Below are positions 1-6,840 of a stretch of 25,987 nt of DNA, in pieces (position 1 is the first letter of the stretch; every line of letters begins with the position of its first letter). Under the pieces are notes generated by a model. It was not told the DNA's origin and did not search any database. It worked only from the letters and a program-made list of their open reading frames with translations. The stretch is from a virus: positions 1 to 25,987 of IMG/VR virus record IMGVR_UViG_3300024999_001208, one strand, 5' to 3'. The position numbers were made by a program, and so were the translations under genes.

Positions 1-100
1 TTATCTTTTCCGGCCCGTTCAAAAAGCTATTCCCCACCCACCCTAAAACACCCATTAAGGCGGCGGTTCCGATTATCGTTAGAAGTGGTGTTTTTTGCAT
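1..100 (-). CDS. Small membrane protein, 3' end beyond window
   Basis: An open frame starts at the ATG at 100-98 and is still open at position 1, giving 33 visible codons. It begins MQKTPLLTIIGTAALMGV and forms one hydrophobic helix over about residues 5-24, followed by WVGNSFLNGPEK. It lies 34 nt downstream of the coiled-coil gene and reads in the same direction, so it is probably the next gene of the late operon. The leader just before the start (AAATCT then ATG) is shared with the starts at 17527 and 17766. A small membrane protein at this end of a late operon could be a holin or another lysis or anchor protein, but only one helix is visible and I do not assign a function. Confidence 0.5.
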   Translation of the reverse strand, partial: MQKTPLLTIIGTAALMGVLGWVGNSFLNGPEKI

Positions 101-134
101 AGATTTTTCATTAGCTAGACATTTAGCTTATTAT

Positions 135-470
135 TTACGGTTGAATATCAGCAGGTATCGCAGGGTCTGCCACCACTTCTTCCGCCACAGGCACCACCTC
201 CACCACCCCTGCAGTTTCAGCACCAACAATTTCTACATTGATAATATCCAGCTCTGCCTGCCAACCGCTTATCATTGCGTCATTCGCTTTACCAAGCATT
301 GCAAGGTCGTGAGCGGCCTGTTGGTCGTATAGGCTTCTCCGTCCTTGTATTTTTTCCTCCAACACCGCTTTCTTTTCTTTTAAGTCGTGCAAATCAACGA
401 CCTTCTCGTTTACCACCGTCTCAACTACCTTAACCTTTCCATCAACATCTTTTGTAAATGTTTTTTCCAT
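135..470 (-). CDS. Hypothetical coiled-coil protein (111 aa)
   Basis: This protein of 111 residues has no family I recognise. Residues about 10-85 are charged and rich in Leu, Ile and Val at heptad-like spacing (LHDLKEKKAVLEEKI, then WQAELDIINVEIV), which fits a helical coiled coil. The last 25 residues are acidic and rich in Ala, Val and Pro (VVPVAEEVVADPAIPADIQP). There is no signal peptide or membrane segment. It starts 10 nt after the stop of the Cys-rich microprotein and is followed by a small membrane protein, so it belongs to the end of the tail/fibre cluster. A small structural, chaperone or lysis-accessory role are all possible. Confidence 0.6.
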   Translation of the reverse strand: MEKTFTKDVDGKVKVVETVVNEKVVDLHDLKEKKAVLEEKIQGRRSLYDQQAAHDLAMLGKANDAMISGWQAELDIINVEIVGAETAGVVEVVPVAEEVVADPAIPADIQP

Positions 471-480
471 AAAGTTAATG

Positions 481-576
481 CTAATTTTTAATACAATGAG
501 AGCAATTTCTATATCCTAAATCGTGGCAATCGCACCGACAGAAAAGTTCTTTTAGGAAGCGGATAAAGGATTTCAT
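481..576 (-). CDS. Cys-rich microprotein (31 aa)
   Basis: A 31-codon frame begins one nucleotide after the stop of the LamG gene (TAA A ATG) and ends with TAG at 483-481, 10 nt before the next gene. It fills a gap of 107 nt that would otherwise be empty. The N-terminal third is basic and hydrophobic (MKSFIRFLKELF). The rest holds five Cys and two His in the pattern CxCxCH then CxHC (Cys 13, 15, 17, 25, 28; His 18, 27), which could bind zinc or another metal. Support comes from the tight coupling on both sides and the non-random Cys/His spacing. No family is recognised, and the short length leaves real doubt that it is translated. Confidence 0.45.
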   Translation of the reverse strand: MKSFIRFLKELFCRCDCHDLGYRNCSHCIKN

Positions 577-577
577 T

Positions 578-1303
578 TTAACGAGGATAAATAATACGCG
601 GGTGAGCAATTGTAGAGACCGTCCCACCTTGAATAAGGGTTACACCTTTTCTTAAATCTTGTATGTTTCTAACTCCGGGCAAATAAAATACAAGATTTTG
701 AGGTCTTACAAACCGAGGAGAAAAACCTTTTGCTAAAATAGCAACCTCTTCATCTGTCAGCGCAACATTCCAAATTGCCGTTTCAGCTAAATAGCCATTC
801 CACTTATCAGTTGTCCCGCCACTCCAAGGCCCATATCCAATATTTAACTCATTAGGAACTTGCGTGTTGTCATTTAGGTTAGTATCAGTCCCCTTTGAAC
901 CACCGTTCAAATAAGCGGCTCTACTACTTTGTGATGCCCACACGCCCGTTGCGTGTTGCCACACACCATGAGATGAGGCGGCCGTTGCATTAGCTCTATG
1001 ATACCCGTCGGTAGACCAAGAATTTGCTGATATTGTCCACTGTCCTCCTATATCATTTATTATCAATCTGATTTGTTTATCGTCTCCTCCTGTGTGCGCG
1101 GAGTCTGCTAATGCTAAAAGTGGCTCAAAAGGAACACCACTTGTAGTGCTGTAATACCAAGTCGCCATAGTGAACGGCTCAATACTGACTGGTGCAGAGG
1201 CCACCTCAAGATAATCATTTGTTCCGTCAAACTCTAAAGCGGCATACGCAGACGCACTTGCAAAAAGAAAGAGTATTGAGATTAAAAAAATTAGTTTTTT
1301 CAT
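578..1303 (-). CDS. Secreted LamG / concanavalin A-like lectin domain protein (241 aa)
   Basis: Residues 1-21 form a classic Sec signal peptide: MKK, a hydrophobic core LIFLISILFLF, then ASASAYA with likely cleavage before ALEFDG. Residues 22-205 match the pattern of a LamG-type (laminin G-like, concanavalin-like) beta-sandwich: LEFDGTNDYLEV, FTMATWYY, GVWQHATGVW, YLNGG, LNIGYGPW, and WNGYLAETAIWNVALTDEEVAIL near the end of the domain. Such domains bind glycans. The last 35 residues contain FYLPGV, common in phage and Patescibacteria LamG proteins. The gene starts 3 nt after the 951-aa fibre gene. A cleavable signal is unusual for a virion protein, so it may be exported to the host surface, or it may be a receptor-binding accessory whose N-terminus acts as an anchor. 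Confidence 0.75.
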   Translation of the reverse strand: MKKLIFLISILFLFASASAYAALEFDGTNDYLEVASAPVSIEPFTMATWYYSTTSGVPFEPLLALADSAHTGGDDKQIRLIINDIGGQWTISANSWSTDGYHRANATAASSHGVWQHATGVWASQSSRAAYLNGGSKGTDTNLNDNTQVPNELNIGYGPWSGGTTDKWNGYLAETAIWNVALTDEEVAILAKGFSPRFVRPQNLVFYLPGVRNIQDLRKGVTLIQGGTVSTIAHPRIIYPR

Positions 1304-1306
1304 AAA

Positions 1307-4162
1307 CTATTGTTCAATTAAGTCAGCTCCTAATAATTCCAAGTCCCCTGCCGCCGTATCGTTTGCCACGTCTCTGCAAATTTCTAATCTGAAAGTTTCC
1401 CCTCCTATAATAGAATCCATAGCCGAACCATTCGCAATGTTTACCGAAGATGTCGCCACAACGCCTGAAGTTCCGGGGACGGTTAATGCCGTTATAGTGC
1501 TTCGGGCCGAAAATCCTCCCTGCACTGTGTCCAAATCAAGAACAGAGTCATCAAATCTTTCAAACGCGACTGTCCAGCCTCCCGTTCCTGTCGTAGCCGA
1601 GGTTGCCGCCCACGTTGTTTTTACCGTAACGCCACTGCCTCCGTAGTCGTAAGGCATAACATCTGTCCAGTAAGCGCACTCTTGAGTTGTGGTGTCAAAA
1701 TCCAAAACAGGGTGATTATTCCTTGTGTCCAAAGTTGCGAAGTTTGTCGTCGTTGCTTCACTCCCCAAAACAGAGAAGGGAATAAACGCTGTGCCTCGGA
1801 CGCCACCGCCTAACACTACCGTTGAAGAAGCCATCAAAGAATATGGAGAACCTGTAAGCCAGATAGGAGTAGATGTTGAGTTTGCGTTCGCTCCGAAGTT
1901 TGTCGTTGGTGTCCAAGAGAAAGTTCCACCCCCTGCGCTAGTTGCGTCATCTCCGTCACAAAGTCCCGACCCACCTGTTATCGTGGTGCAAAAGTCTGTC
2001 CATGCCGTGCCTGTTACTCCACCAAAAGTAAGTGAAGAGGTGGCGGTTATTGAACCTGCTGTTAATTTACCGATAGTAGAAGAAGCCGTGCTAAAGTTCG
2101 TTGTCGTTCCAAATAGAGAAGTGAATGTAAGCGGGAATGTTAAGTAGTTTGGTAGGGAAAGCGTCCACGTTCGGTTGGCCGCTAAAGACTGCGCGCCAGC
2201 TGAAGATGTAATTTGTGAGGCTGTTCCTGCTATAGTCAAAGTTGTAGCTTGTGCCGCGTATGCCGCCGAGGTATTTTCCGCTTCCGTCCAAGCGTCAGTG
2301 CAGTTCACAACAGCACCAGAAGCGTCTACTCCGAGAGGAAATGAACCAGCCGAACAGTCAGCACCGTCTGCGGCCAAAGCGGTGGCGGTAGAGGCGTTAC
2401 CGGTCAATGCGCCGATGATTGTTGGTGTTGATACCTGTCCACTAAAATACCCATTCCCCGCCACTGAAAGTTGTTGAGAAGGTGTTGTTGTGCCAATTCC
2501 AACTTTCCCGTTTGAGTTTATTACAAACGCCGTGCTGGTCGCGAGCAGAGTTGAGGTAGAAATCCTAAATAAGTCAGATGTGTTGTTGGAGTAACCAGCG
2601 AGATACATTCCCAATCCCGTTGAACCTTGGTTGATGGAGAGTTTGGCGGCTGGTGATGTCGTCCCGATGCCAAGGTTGCCGGTGCTTTCTATTCTAACCC
2701 TTTCGTTCCCGGCGGCCGCACCGCCAGTCATCAATCTAATATCAGCGGAAGCACCAACTGCTGCAATATTAATACCCGCTGCACTACTCTCGCCAAATAA
2801 TGCAACTCTATCCGCCCAGGCAGCATCACTGTAAGTACTTGGATAAGCTGAAAAAGTCAACGCACTGGAAGCCGATTCTACGGTCATTCTTGTCTGAGCC
2901 GCCGTCCCAGTGTTTGGATTCTTAATATAAATACCCTCTATTCCATTCGTACTGCGTTCAGCATGTAACAGGTAGCTAGGACTCGTCGTCCCGATGCCGA
3001 CGTTGCCATTAGAAGTAATCCTCATTTTCTCGCTCGCATTTGTTTGGAACATAAGTGCATTGGCGTTGGTTGCGTGGCTTGAAAGGCCGTACTGAATAAC
3101 ACCTAAAGCATTGTTGGTCGAATCACCGAAGTAGATTGAGCCGGAGTGAACTGTTGTTCCAAGAATGCTCAATCCAGCATTACCGTTGTCCTCCAAGACT
3201 AATTCGGCATTGGAATTTCCAACTCCCCCGCTAGCTCCGTCGTAGATTTCCAGTTTTCTTTGCGGAGTAGTAGTTCCAATCCCGACGTTGCCGCCGTATG
3301 GATTCAAATTAAGATTTCCATTTGTATTAAGAACAGAACCTGTCCCCGTCCTTCCCTGAATAGTGTTGCCGGTATAACCAACCATAACTCCGCCGGTCGA
3401 ACCACCAGCAACAAAATGCCCGCTGATCGTCACATCGGGATTAGTGTTAACAGTCAAATTACTTCCCACCGTAAACTTCGCCCCAGGATTCGTCGTCCCG
3501 ATCCCCACATTCCCATTCTGCAAAACGGTGAGGCCGGACGAGCCGGCGGCTGAAAGACCGCCGGCGAACGTAGAAGTCGCGGTGGTAGAAGTCGCGTTAA
3601 AGTAAGGTGCGCCGATTTTTGTGCCACTTTCAATACCGCCGGAAAAGGTGGAAGTTCCAGTCGCACCGACAGCTATTGCTACGGTCGTAGTCGGGGCGAG
3701 TTTTCCTAATCCGTTTATCTCCCACGCTTGACCGAAAGAGGAGCCACCACCCGAAGAATTTATGACTATCGTATTCGCATTTGAAGACGTGGAAAAGGTT
3801 ACATTCGTTCCCGCTGAAATTGTGTTGAAGCGAAGCACCCCTGCGGATTCGGTGTCAAAGAGATTTGTGCCAGTGCCAAGTGATGAAGCTCCTGTGATGT
3901 CGCCAGCACCTCCTGCCGGTGTGTCAAAAGAGTATGTAAAAGGCGAATCATCGGAAACTTTGAGATACTTTCCGACATCTCCGGCGGTGGCGGTTCCTTT
4001 ACCTGTGCCACCTTGAGAAGCGGTAAATACACGGACATCACCAAGAGTAAGTTGTGATTCTTGTTTTGTATTCTGTTGTGAAAAATACATAGGCACACCG
4101 AATGCAAAAATAGCGGCGAAAATTAGAACGACTGAAGTTGTTATAAATCCTTTATTTTTCAT
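1307..4162 (-). CDS. Tail fibre-like protein with GNVGIGTT repeats (951 aa)
   Basis: This is the largest protein in the window and very probably forms an extended beta-rich fibre. It begins with a hydrophobic helix (residues about 6-27, VVLIFAAIFAFGV) after MKNKG, so it may be membrane-anchored. A QGGTG segment lies near residue 50. Five copies of the motif GN(V/L)GIGTTxP followed by a hydrophobic strand occur near residues 217, 291, 387, 496 and 552. This repeat is common in phage tail fibres and spikes and in Patescibacteria surface proteins. The middle is rich in ATSTST and Gly/Thr/Ser. The C-terminus (from about residue 815) changes composition, with ECAYWTDVMPYDYGG and FRLEICRDV, and resembles a compact tip or trimerisation domain. 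Likely role: adsorption to the host. Confidence 0.75.
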   Translation of the reverse strand: MKNKGFITTSVVLIFAAIFAFGVPMYFSQQNTKQESQLTLGDVRVFTASQGGTGKGTATAGDVGKYLKVSDDSPFTYSFDTPAGGAGDITGASSLGTGTNLFDTESAGVLRFNTISAGTNVTFSTSSNANTIVINSSGGGSSFGQAWEINGLGKLAPTTTVAIAVGATGTSTFSGGIESGTKIGAPYFNATSTTATSTFAGGLSAAGSSGLTVLQNGNVGIGTTNPGAKFTVGSNLTVNTNPDVTISGHFVAGGSTGGVMVGYTGNTIQGRTGTGSVLNTNGNLNLNPYGGNVGIGTTTPQRKLEIYDGASGGVGNSNAELVLEDNGNAGLSILGTTVHSGSIYFGDSTNNALGVIQYGLSSHATNANALMFQTNASEKMRITSNGNVGIGTTSPSYLLHAERSTNGIEGIYIKNPNTGTAAQTRMTVESASSALTFSAYPSTYSDAAWADRVALFGESSAAGINIAAVGASADIRLMTGGAAAGNERVRIESTGNLGIGTTSPAAKLSINQGSTGLGMYLAGYSNNTSDLFRISTSTLLATSTAFVINSNGKVGIGTTTPSQQLSVAGNGYFSGQVSTPTIIGALTGNASTATALAADGADCSAGSFPLGVDASGAVVNCTDAWTEAENTSAAYAAQATTLTIAGTASQITSSAGAQSLAANRTWTLSLPNYLTFPLTFTSLFGTTTNFSTASSTIGKLTAGSITATSSLTFGGVTGTAWTDFCTTITGGSGLCDGDDATSAGGGTFSWTPTTNFGANANSTSTPIWLTGSPYSLMASSTVVLGGGVRGTAFIPFSVLGSEATTTNFATLDTRNNHPVLDFDTTTQECAYWTDVMPYDYGGSGVTVKTTWAATSATTGTGGWTVAFERFDDSVLDLDTVQGGFSARSTITALTVPGTSGVVATSSVNIANGSAMDSIIGGETFRLEICRDVANDTAAGDLELLGADLIEQ
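2485..3514 (-). repeat. Five imperfect ~23-bp coding repeats in the fibre gene
   Basis: On the plus strand the segments beginning near 2485, 2658, 2985, 3270 and 3492 share the form GTcGTcCCgATgCC followed by GACGTTGCC or a close variant. They encode the GNVGIGTTxP peptide on the minus strand. The copies at 2658 and 2985 are identical over the first 14 bases, and the unit between them is of variable length. Such DNA-level similarity offers sites for homologous recombination and unit gain or loss in a host-range protein. Confidence 0.6.
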
Positions 4163-4163
4163 A

Positions 4164-4964
4164 TTAAGACCTTATGTATATTACATCTATATAAGTGTTA
4201 TCGTCAGGAGTGAATAACAATGGAATGTTTGCTCCACCGTTGCTGGTAAAGTGAACAGACCTTTGTTGCTGTTGGCCTTGAAAATTGAGCCAAATAGCAT
4301 TGCCTCCAGAAGCTACACCGTTAGCAAGCGTGATTGAAGTTGTGGCAGAAGAAACACTGAAACTTTCAGTTACAACATTCCCCATTCCACCACCACCTTT
4401 GCTTCCTCCACCTTTTTTAGCTTCACGAATGTTTTGTTTTAATACGGCGAATCTTTCTTCTAATCCTTTAATCACACTCTGTTCAACCTTTTCTTTTAAG
4501 GTATTGAGTTTGTCGGCAATTTCAATCGGTTTGTCGGGAGACCCGTCCTTACCATCAATACCATCTTGTGGAGTAGGAATTTCTTTTAACACCATAAATG
4601 CAACTTCGGCAGGGTCGGGATTATTTCCATCTTTACCGGGGAGTCCATCAAAATAATCTTTGTTCTTTATAGGTGTATATCCATCATTTCCAGATTCACC
4701 TTTGAACAAATTGGGATTTTTTGTTACATAATCTCTTGCGCCAGACATCAATTGCTGGTATATCTCTCTTTGCATTATTGGAATTTGAGTTTTCAAATCT
4801 TTAATATTCTGTTCAAAATTGGCGCGCATACTATTTATGGCTTTTTCAATCGCCATTTCCGCAAATTCTTTAGCCGTTTTTTCCGCCTCGTTCAAATACC
4901 CATAAACAGCCAGTTCAGGAGATTTGCGAGCGAGAAATGTGTATTTTTTTAGGTTAGTGGACAT
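4164..4964 (-). CDS. Collagen-like tail fibre protein (266 aa)
   Basis: The order of segments is visible in the sequence. Residues 20-85 are a charged helical region with coiled-coil character. Residues about 89-145 hold collagen-like and Gly-Asp-rich turns (GESGNDGYTP, DGLPGKDGNNPDP, DGIDGKDGSPDKP). A second helix spans about 148-185. A Gly-rich hinge (GGGSKGGGGMG) follows at about 187-197, then a beta-rich C-terminal domain of 70 residues with FSVSSATTSITLANG and a QQQQ run. This is the build of a trimeric phage fibre: stalk, hinge, receptor-binding tip. The C-terminal part resembles fibre tips that follow the Gly-rich linker in many phages. It ends 1 nt before the 951-aa fibre gene, so the two are probably co-expressed and may assemble together. 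Confidence 0.7.
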   Translation of the reverse strand: MSTNLKKYTFLARKSPELAVYGYLNEAEKTAKEFAEMAIEKAINSMRANFEQNIKDLKTQIPIMQREIYQQLMSGARDYVTKNPNLFKGESGNDGYTPIKNKDYFDGLPGKDGNNPDPAEVAFMVLKEIPTPQDGIDGKDGSPDKPIEIADKLNTLKEKVEQSVIKGLEERFAVLKQNIREAKKGGGSKGGGGMGNVVTESFSVSSATTSITLANGVASGGNAIWLNFQGQQQQRSVHFTSNGGANIPLLFTPDDNTYIDVIYIRS

Positions 4965-4966
4965 AG

Positions 4967-4995
4967 TTGTATTAGAATGAGGGTTGTGGTATAGT
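4967..4995 (+). promoter_or_regulatory. Possible plus-strand promoter in the gap between fibre and helical-protein genes
   Basis: On the plus strand TTGTAT (4967-4972) and TATAGT (4990-4995) are separated by exactly 17 nt, and the -10 is preceded by TGG, giving an extended -10 (TGnTATAGT). The predicted start of transcription is about 5002, which is the A of the mini-ORF start codon. It points against all neighbouring genes and would give an antisense transcript to the helical-protein gene. AT-rich gaps produce such matches by chance, so confidence is low. Confidence 0.25.
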
Positions 4996-5001
4996 TACTT
5001 A

Positions 5002-5064
5002 ATGATATTGTTTCTCTTTATTATCGTTTGTGCATTTTTGGGTTTGTTTTACCCTAACGCATAA
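5002..5064 (+). CDS. Possible leaderless plus-strand hydrophobic mini-ORF (20 aa)
   Basis: This frame of 20 codons lies wholly within the 103-nt gap between 4964 and 5068 and is opposite in direction to all other genes. The peptide begins MILFLFIIVCAFLG and ends LFYPNA, a single hydrophobic stretch like a membrane microprotein or a bare signal peptide. A promoter-like element places transcription start at its first base. AT-rich sequence often encodes Phe, Leu and Ile runs by chance, so this is a candidate only. Nothing else was seen in the gap apart from a weak 4-bp GGGT/ACCC hairpin. Confidence 0.2.
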   Translation: MILFLFIIVCAFLGLFYPNA

Positions 5065-5067
5065 TTT

Positions 5068-6840
5068 CTATTTTATATCAGGCAACATTTTGTTTGGATT
5101 AAACCGTTCTTGAGGGTTTAGAATAGGAATATTGTCAATGTCTTGAATGGTAAAACCTTCTCCAACAGCTTTCCCTTGTGAACGTTGTTCTAGAATATAT
5201 TTAACTATCTGTTCTTGTTCAGCTTGATTTTTTGCGGCTTTAATAAGTGCTTGTTCATTTCTTGAAAGTGGAATTGGGTTTTCTGTTATAAATCCTTTTA
5301 CACCTTCACTCATTGTAAAACCTGATTTCTGTAATTCATCAGCAAGAAGCGCAGCCTGTGTAGTTTCTGCTTTTGCTGTTTCAATCTTTTTAAATAATTC
5401 TGTAGCTCTTTTGGTTATTTCATCTAAATCAGCTAACGGCATTGTTTTTACCTTTGGAAAACCAGCAAGAGCTTTGGCCGCAAATGCCCGGGCGGTTTCA
5501 GTAGAAAGTAGTTTTTTAGTAACAAAACCTGATAAGAAAGTAGGGTCAATTGCACCCGGTGTTATGGCAATCCAGTCAGTGAGTGTCATAAGGTTATTTG
5601 CGCCCTGTCCTTCCATTTTTCCTGCAATCTCATCCCCGAGGAATTTGCTGGCTTGGATTTCTTTGTTTATTTCACGAAGATTTGTAAAACCGTTCTTATC
5701 GGCAATTTCTAGTAAAGATTCGCGAATTCCTGAATCCCTATTTGTGGCCCTTTGTATCTGTTCCGAAGTCTTTGTTGCATCTTTTTTATACCCTGTCTTT
5801 ATATTTCTTTCGTAAAATCTTTTTACCTCGTTTATTTCAGAAGTAGTCAAACCTTCATTTTTAGCTTTATTTGCAAGTTCGGCAATTCTGCCCGATAGCT
5901 TACTCTCAGTTTGTGCTGCAAACTCCGCAGCCTCGTCTGCGACAATTGTAATTCTAGAATCTTTATATTGTCCGGGTATTTTATCAAGAGCATTATCTAC
6001 ATTTTCTCGTAAAGTTTTGAATCTGTTAGCCAATTCCTCAATAGTTTTTTCACGTGTTCCTACAATACCCCTTTCAATTAACCATTTTTCTGCAGAAATA
6101 CCTTGTTGTGCCACAAATTCTTTACGTTTTAAAGGATTGAGTCGGTTTATATTGGCTATAATAGATTCTGAAAGCCCTTTAGTTTTTGGAGCAATAACTT
6201 CAGCGGTCTTAACTCCTGCATTTACTAAGGCTTCAGTTCCAGTCTTTACAATGTTTTCAACAACAGATTTAGTCGCTTCAGCTGTTTTGGTTGTTAAAGT
6301 TGCACCCTTACCTCCAACATAGAAAGTAGAAAGTAAATCAAAAGTATCTTTTAAGGATTGAAAAACTTCAGATCCAACTTTGTCTTTCAAAGATTCAATG
6401 TTTTTTCCAGCGGTTTGAAGTTCAATCCCTATTTCATTCAAAGTATCTTTAGGTAAGGTTTTCTGCAAAATATCTGCCCCTGCTGAAATTGCTTTACTAA
6501 TAGGTTTCATTATTGGTTCAGCCGCCTTAACCACTCCTCGGGCCACATCAGCCCCCACTTTAAGCGGAGACTCTAAGGCTACAGCGGTTTTACCCACAAT
6601 AGAGGGTTCTTCGGCCATTTTTTGGCCTTGAGATTGAATCGTTGAACTAATCGCTCTTGCAGTTTCAGCCGGCACACTTTCTTCGCCTTGTTTGTAACCT
6701 AAAAATGTCGGAGATTCTGGAACAGATTTTGGAACACCACCGCTCCACGCCTGTTCTAAAACAGACGGCACTGATTTTATTTGAGGAGTAGCCGTTACCG
6801 CCGGTTTCCCGTATTTTGCATTCATTTCATCAACGGTCAT
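5068..6840 (-). CDS. Large helical virion protein, ejection-protein candidate (590 aa)
   Basis: No family is recognised with certainty. The protein is almost wholly alpha-helical in composition, rich in Ala, Lys, Glu and Thr. The N-terminal 60 residues are Pro/Ser-rich and disordered-looking. Amphipathic stretches occur at about 80-130 (VGADVARGVVKAAEPIMKPI), about 155-215, and long charged helices fill about 260-400. A hydrophobic patch lies near residues 415-445 (LMTLTDWIAITPGAIDPTFL). The C-terminus has a short turn-rich tail. The start overlaps the stop of the preceding gene by 4 nt (ATGA), so the two are translationally coupled. Two adjacent long helical proteins after the tail hub fit the ejection proteins of P22-like phages, which form a channel for DNA entry. 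This role is inferred from position and composition only. Confidence 0.6.
   Translation of the reverse strand: MTVDEMNAKYGKPAVTATPQIKSVPSVLEQAWSGGVPKSVPESPTFLGYKQGEESVPAETARAISSTIQSQGQKMAEEPSIVGKTAVALESPLKVGADVARGVVKAAEPIMKPISKAISAGADILQKTLPKDTLNEIGIELQTAGKNIESLKDKVGSEVFQSLKDTFDLLSTFYVGGKGATLTTKTAEATKSVVENIVKTGTEALVNAGVKTAEVIAPKTKGLSESIIANINRLNPLKRKEFVAQQGISAEKWLIERGIVGTREKTIEELANRFKTLRENVDNALDKIPGQYKDSRITIVADEAAEFAAQTESKLSGRIAELANKAKNEGLTTSEINEVKRFYERNIKTGYKKDATKTSEQIQRATNRDSGIRESLLEIADKNGFTNLREINKEIQASKFLGDEIAGKMEGQGANNLMTLTDWIAITPGAIDPTFLSGFVTKKLLSTETARAFAAKALAGFPKVKTMPLADLDEITKRATELFKKIETAKAETTQAALLADELQKSGFTMSEGVKGFITENPIPLSRNEQALIKAAKNQAEQEQIVKYILEQRSQGKAVGEGFTIQDIDNIPILNPQERFNPNKMLPDIK

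Noticed and set aside
5035-5056. GGGT/ACCC hairpin as a bidirectional terminator in the gap at 4965-5067
   Set aside because: Only 4 bp with a 7-nt loop and no proper T-run on either strand.
5411-5815. 134-aa plus-strand open frame, and other plus-strand frames such as 1725-2147, 7570-7926 and 24039-24479
   Set aside because: They lie antisense inside well-supported minus-strand genes, with compositions set by those genes and no starts or promoters of their own.
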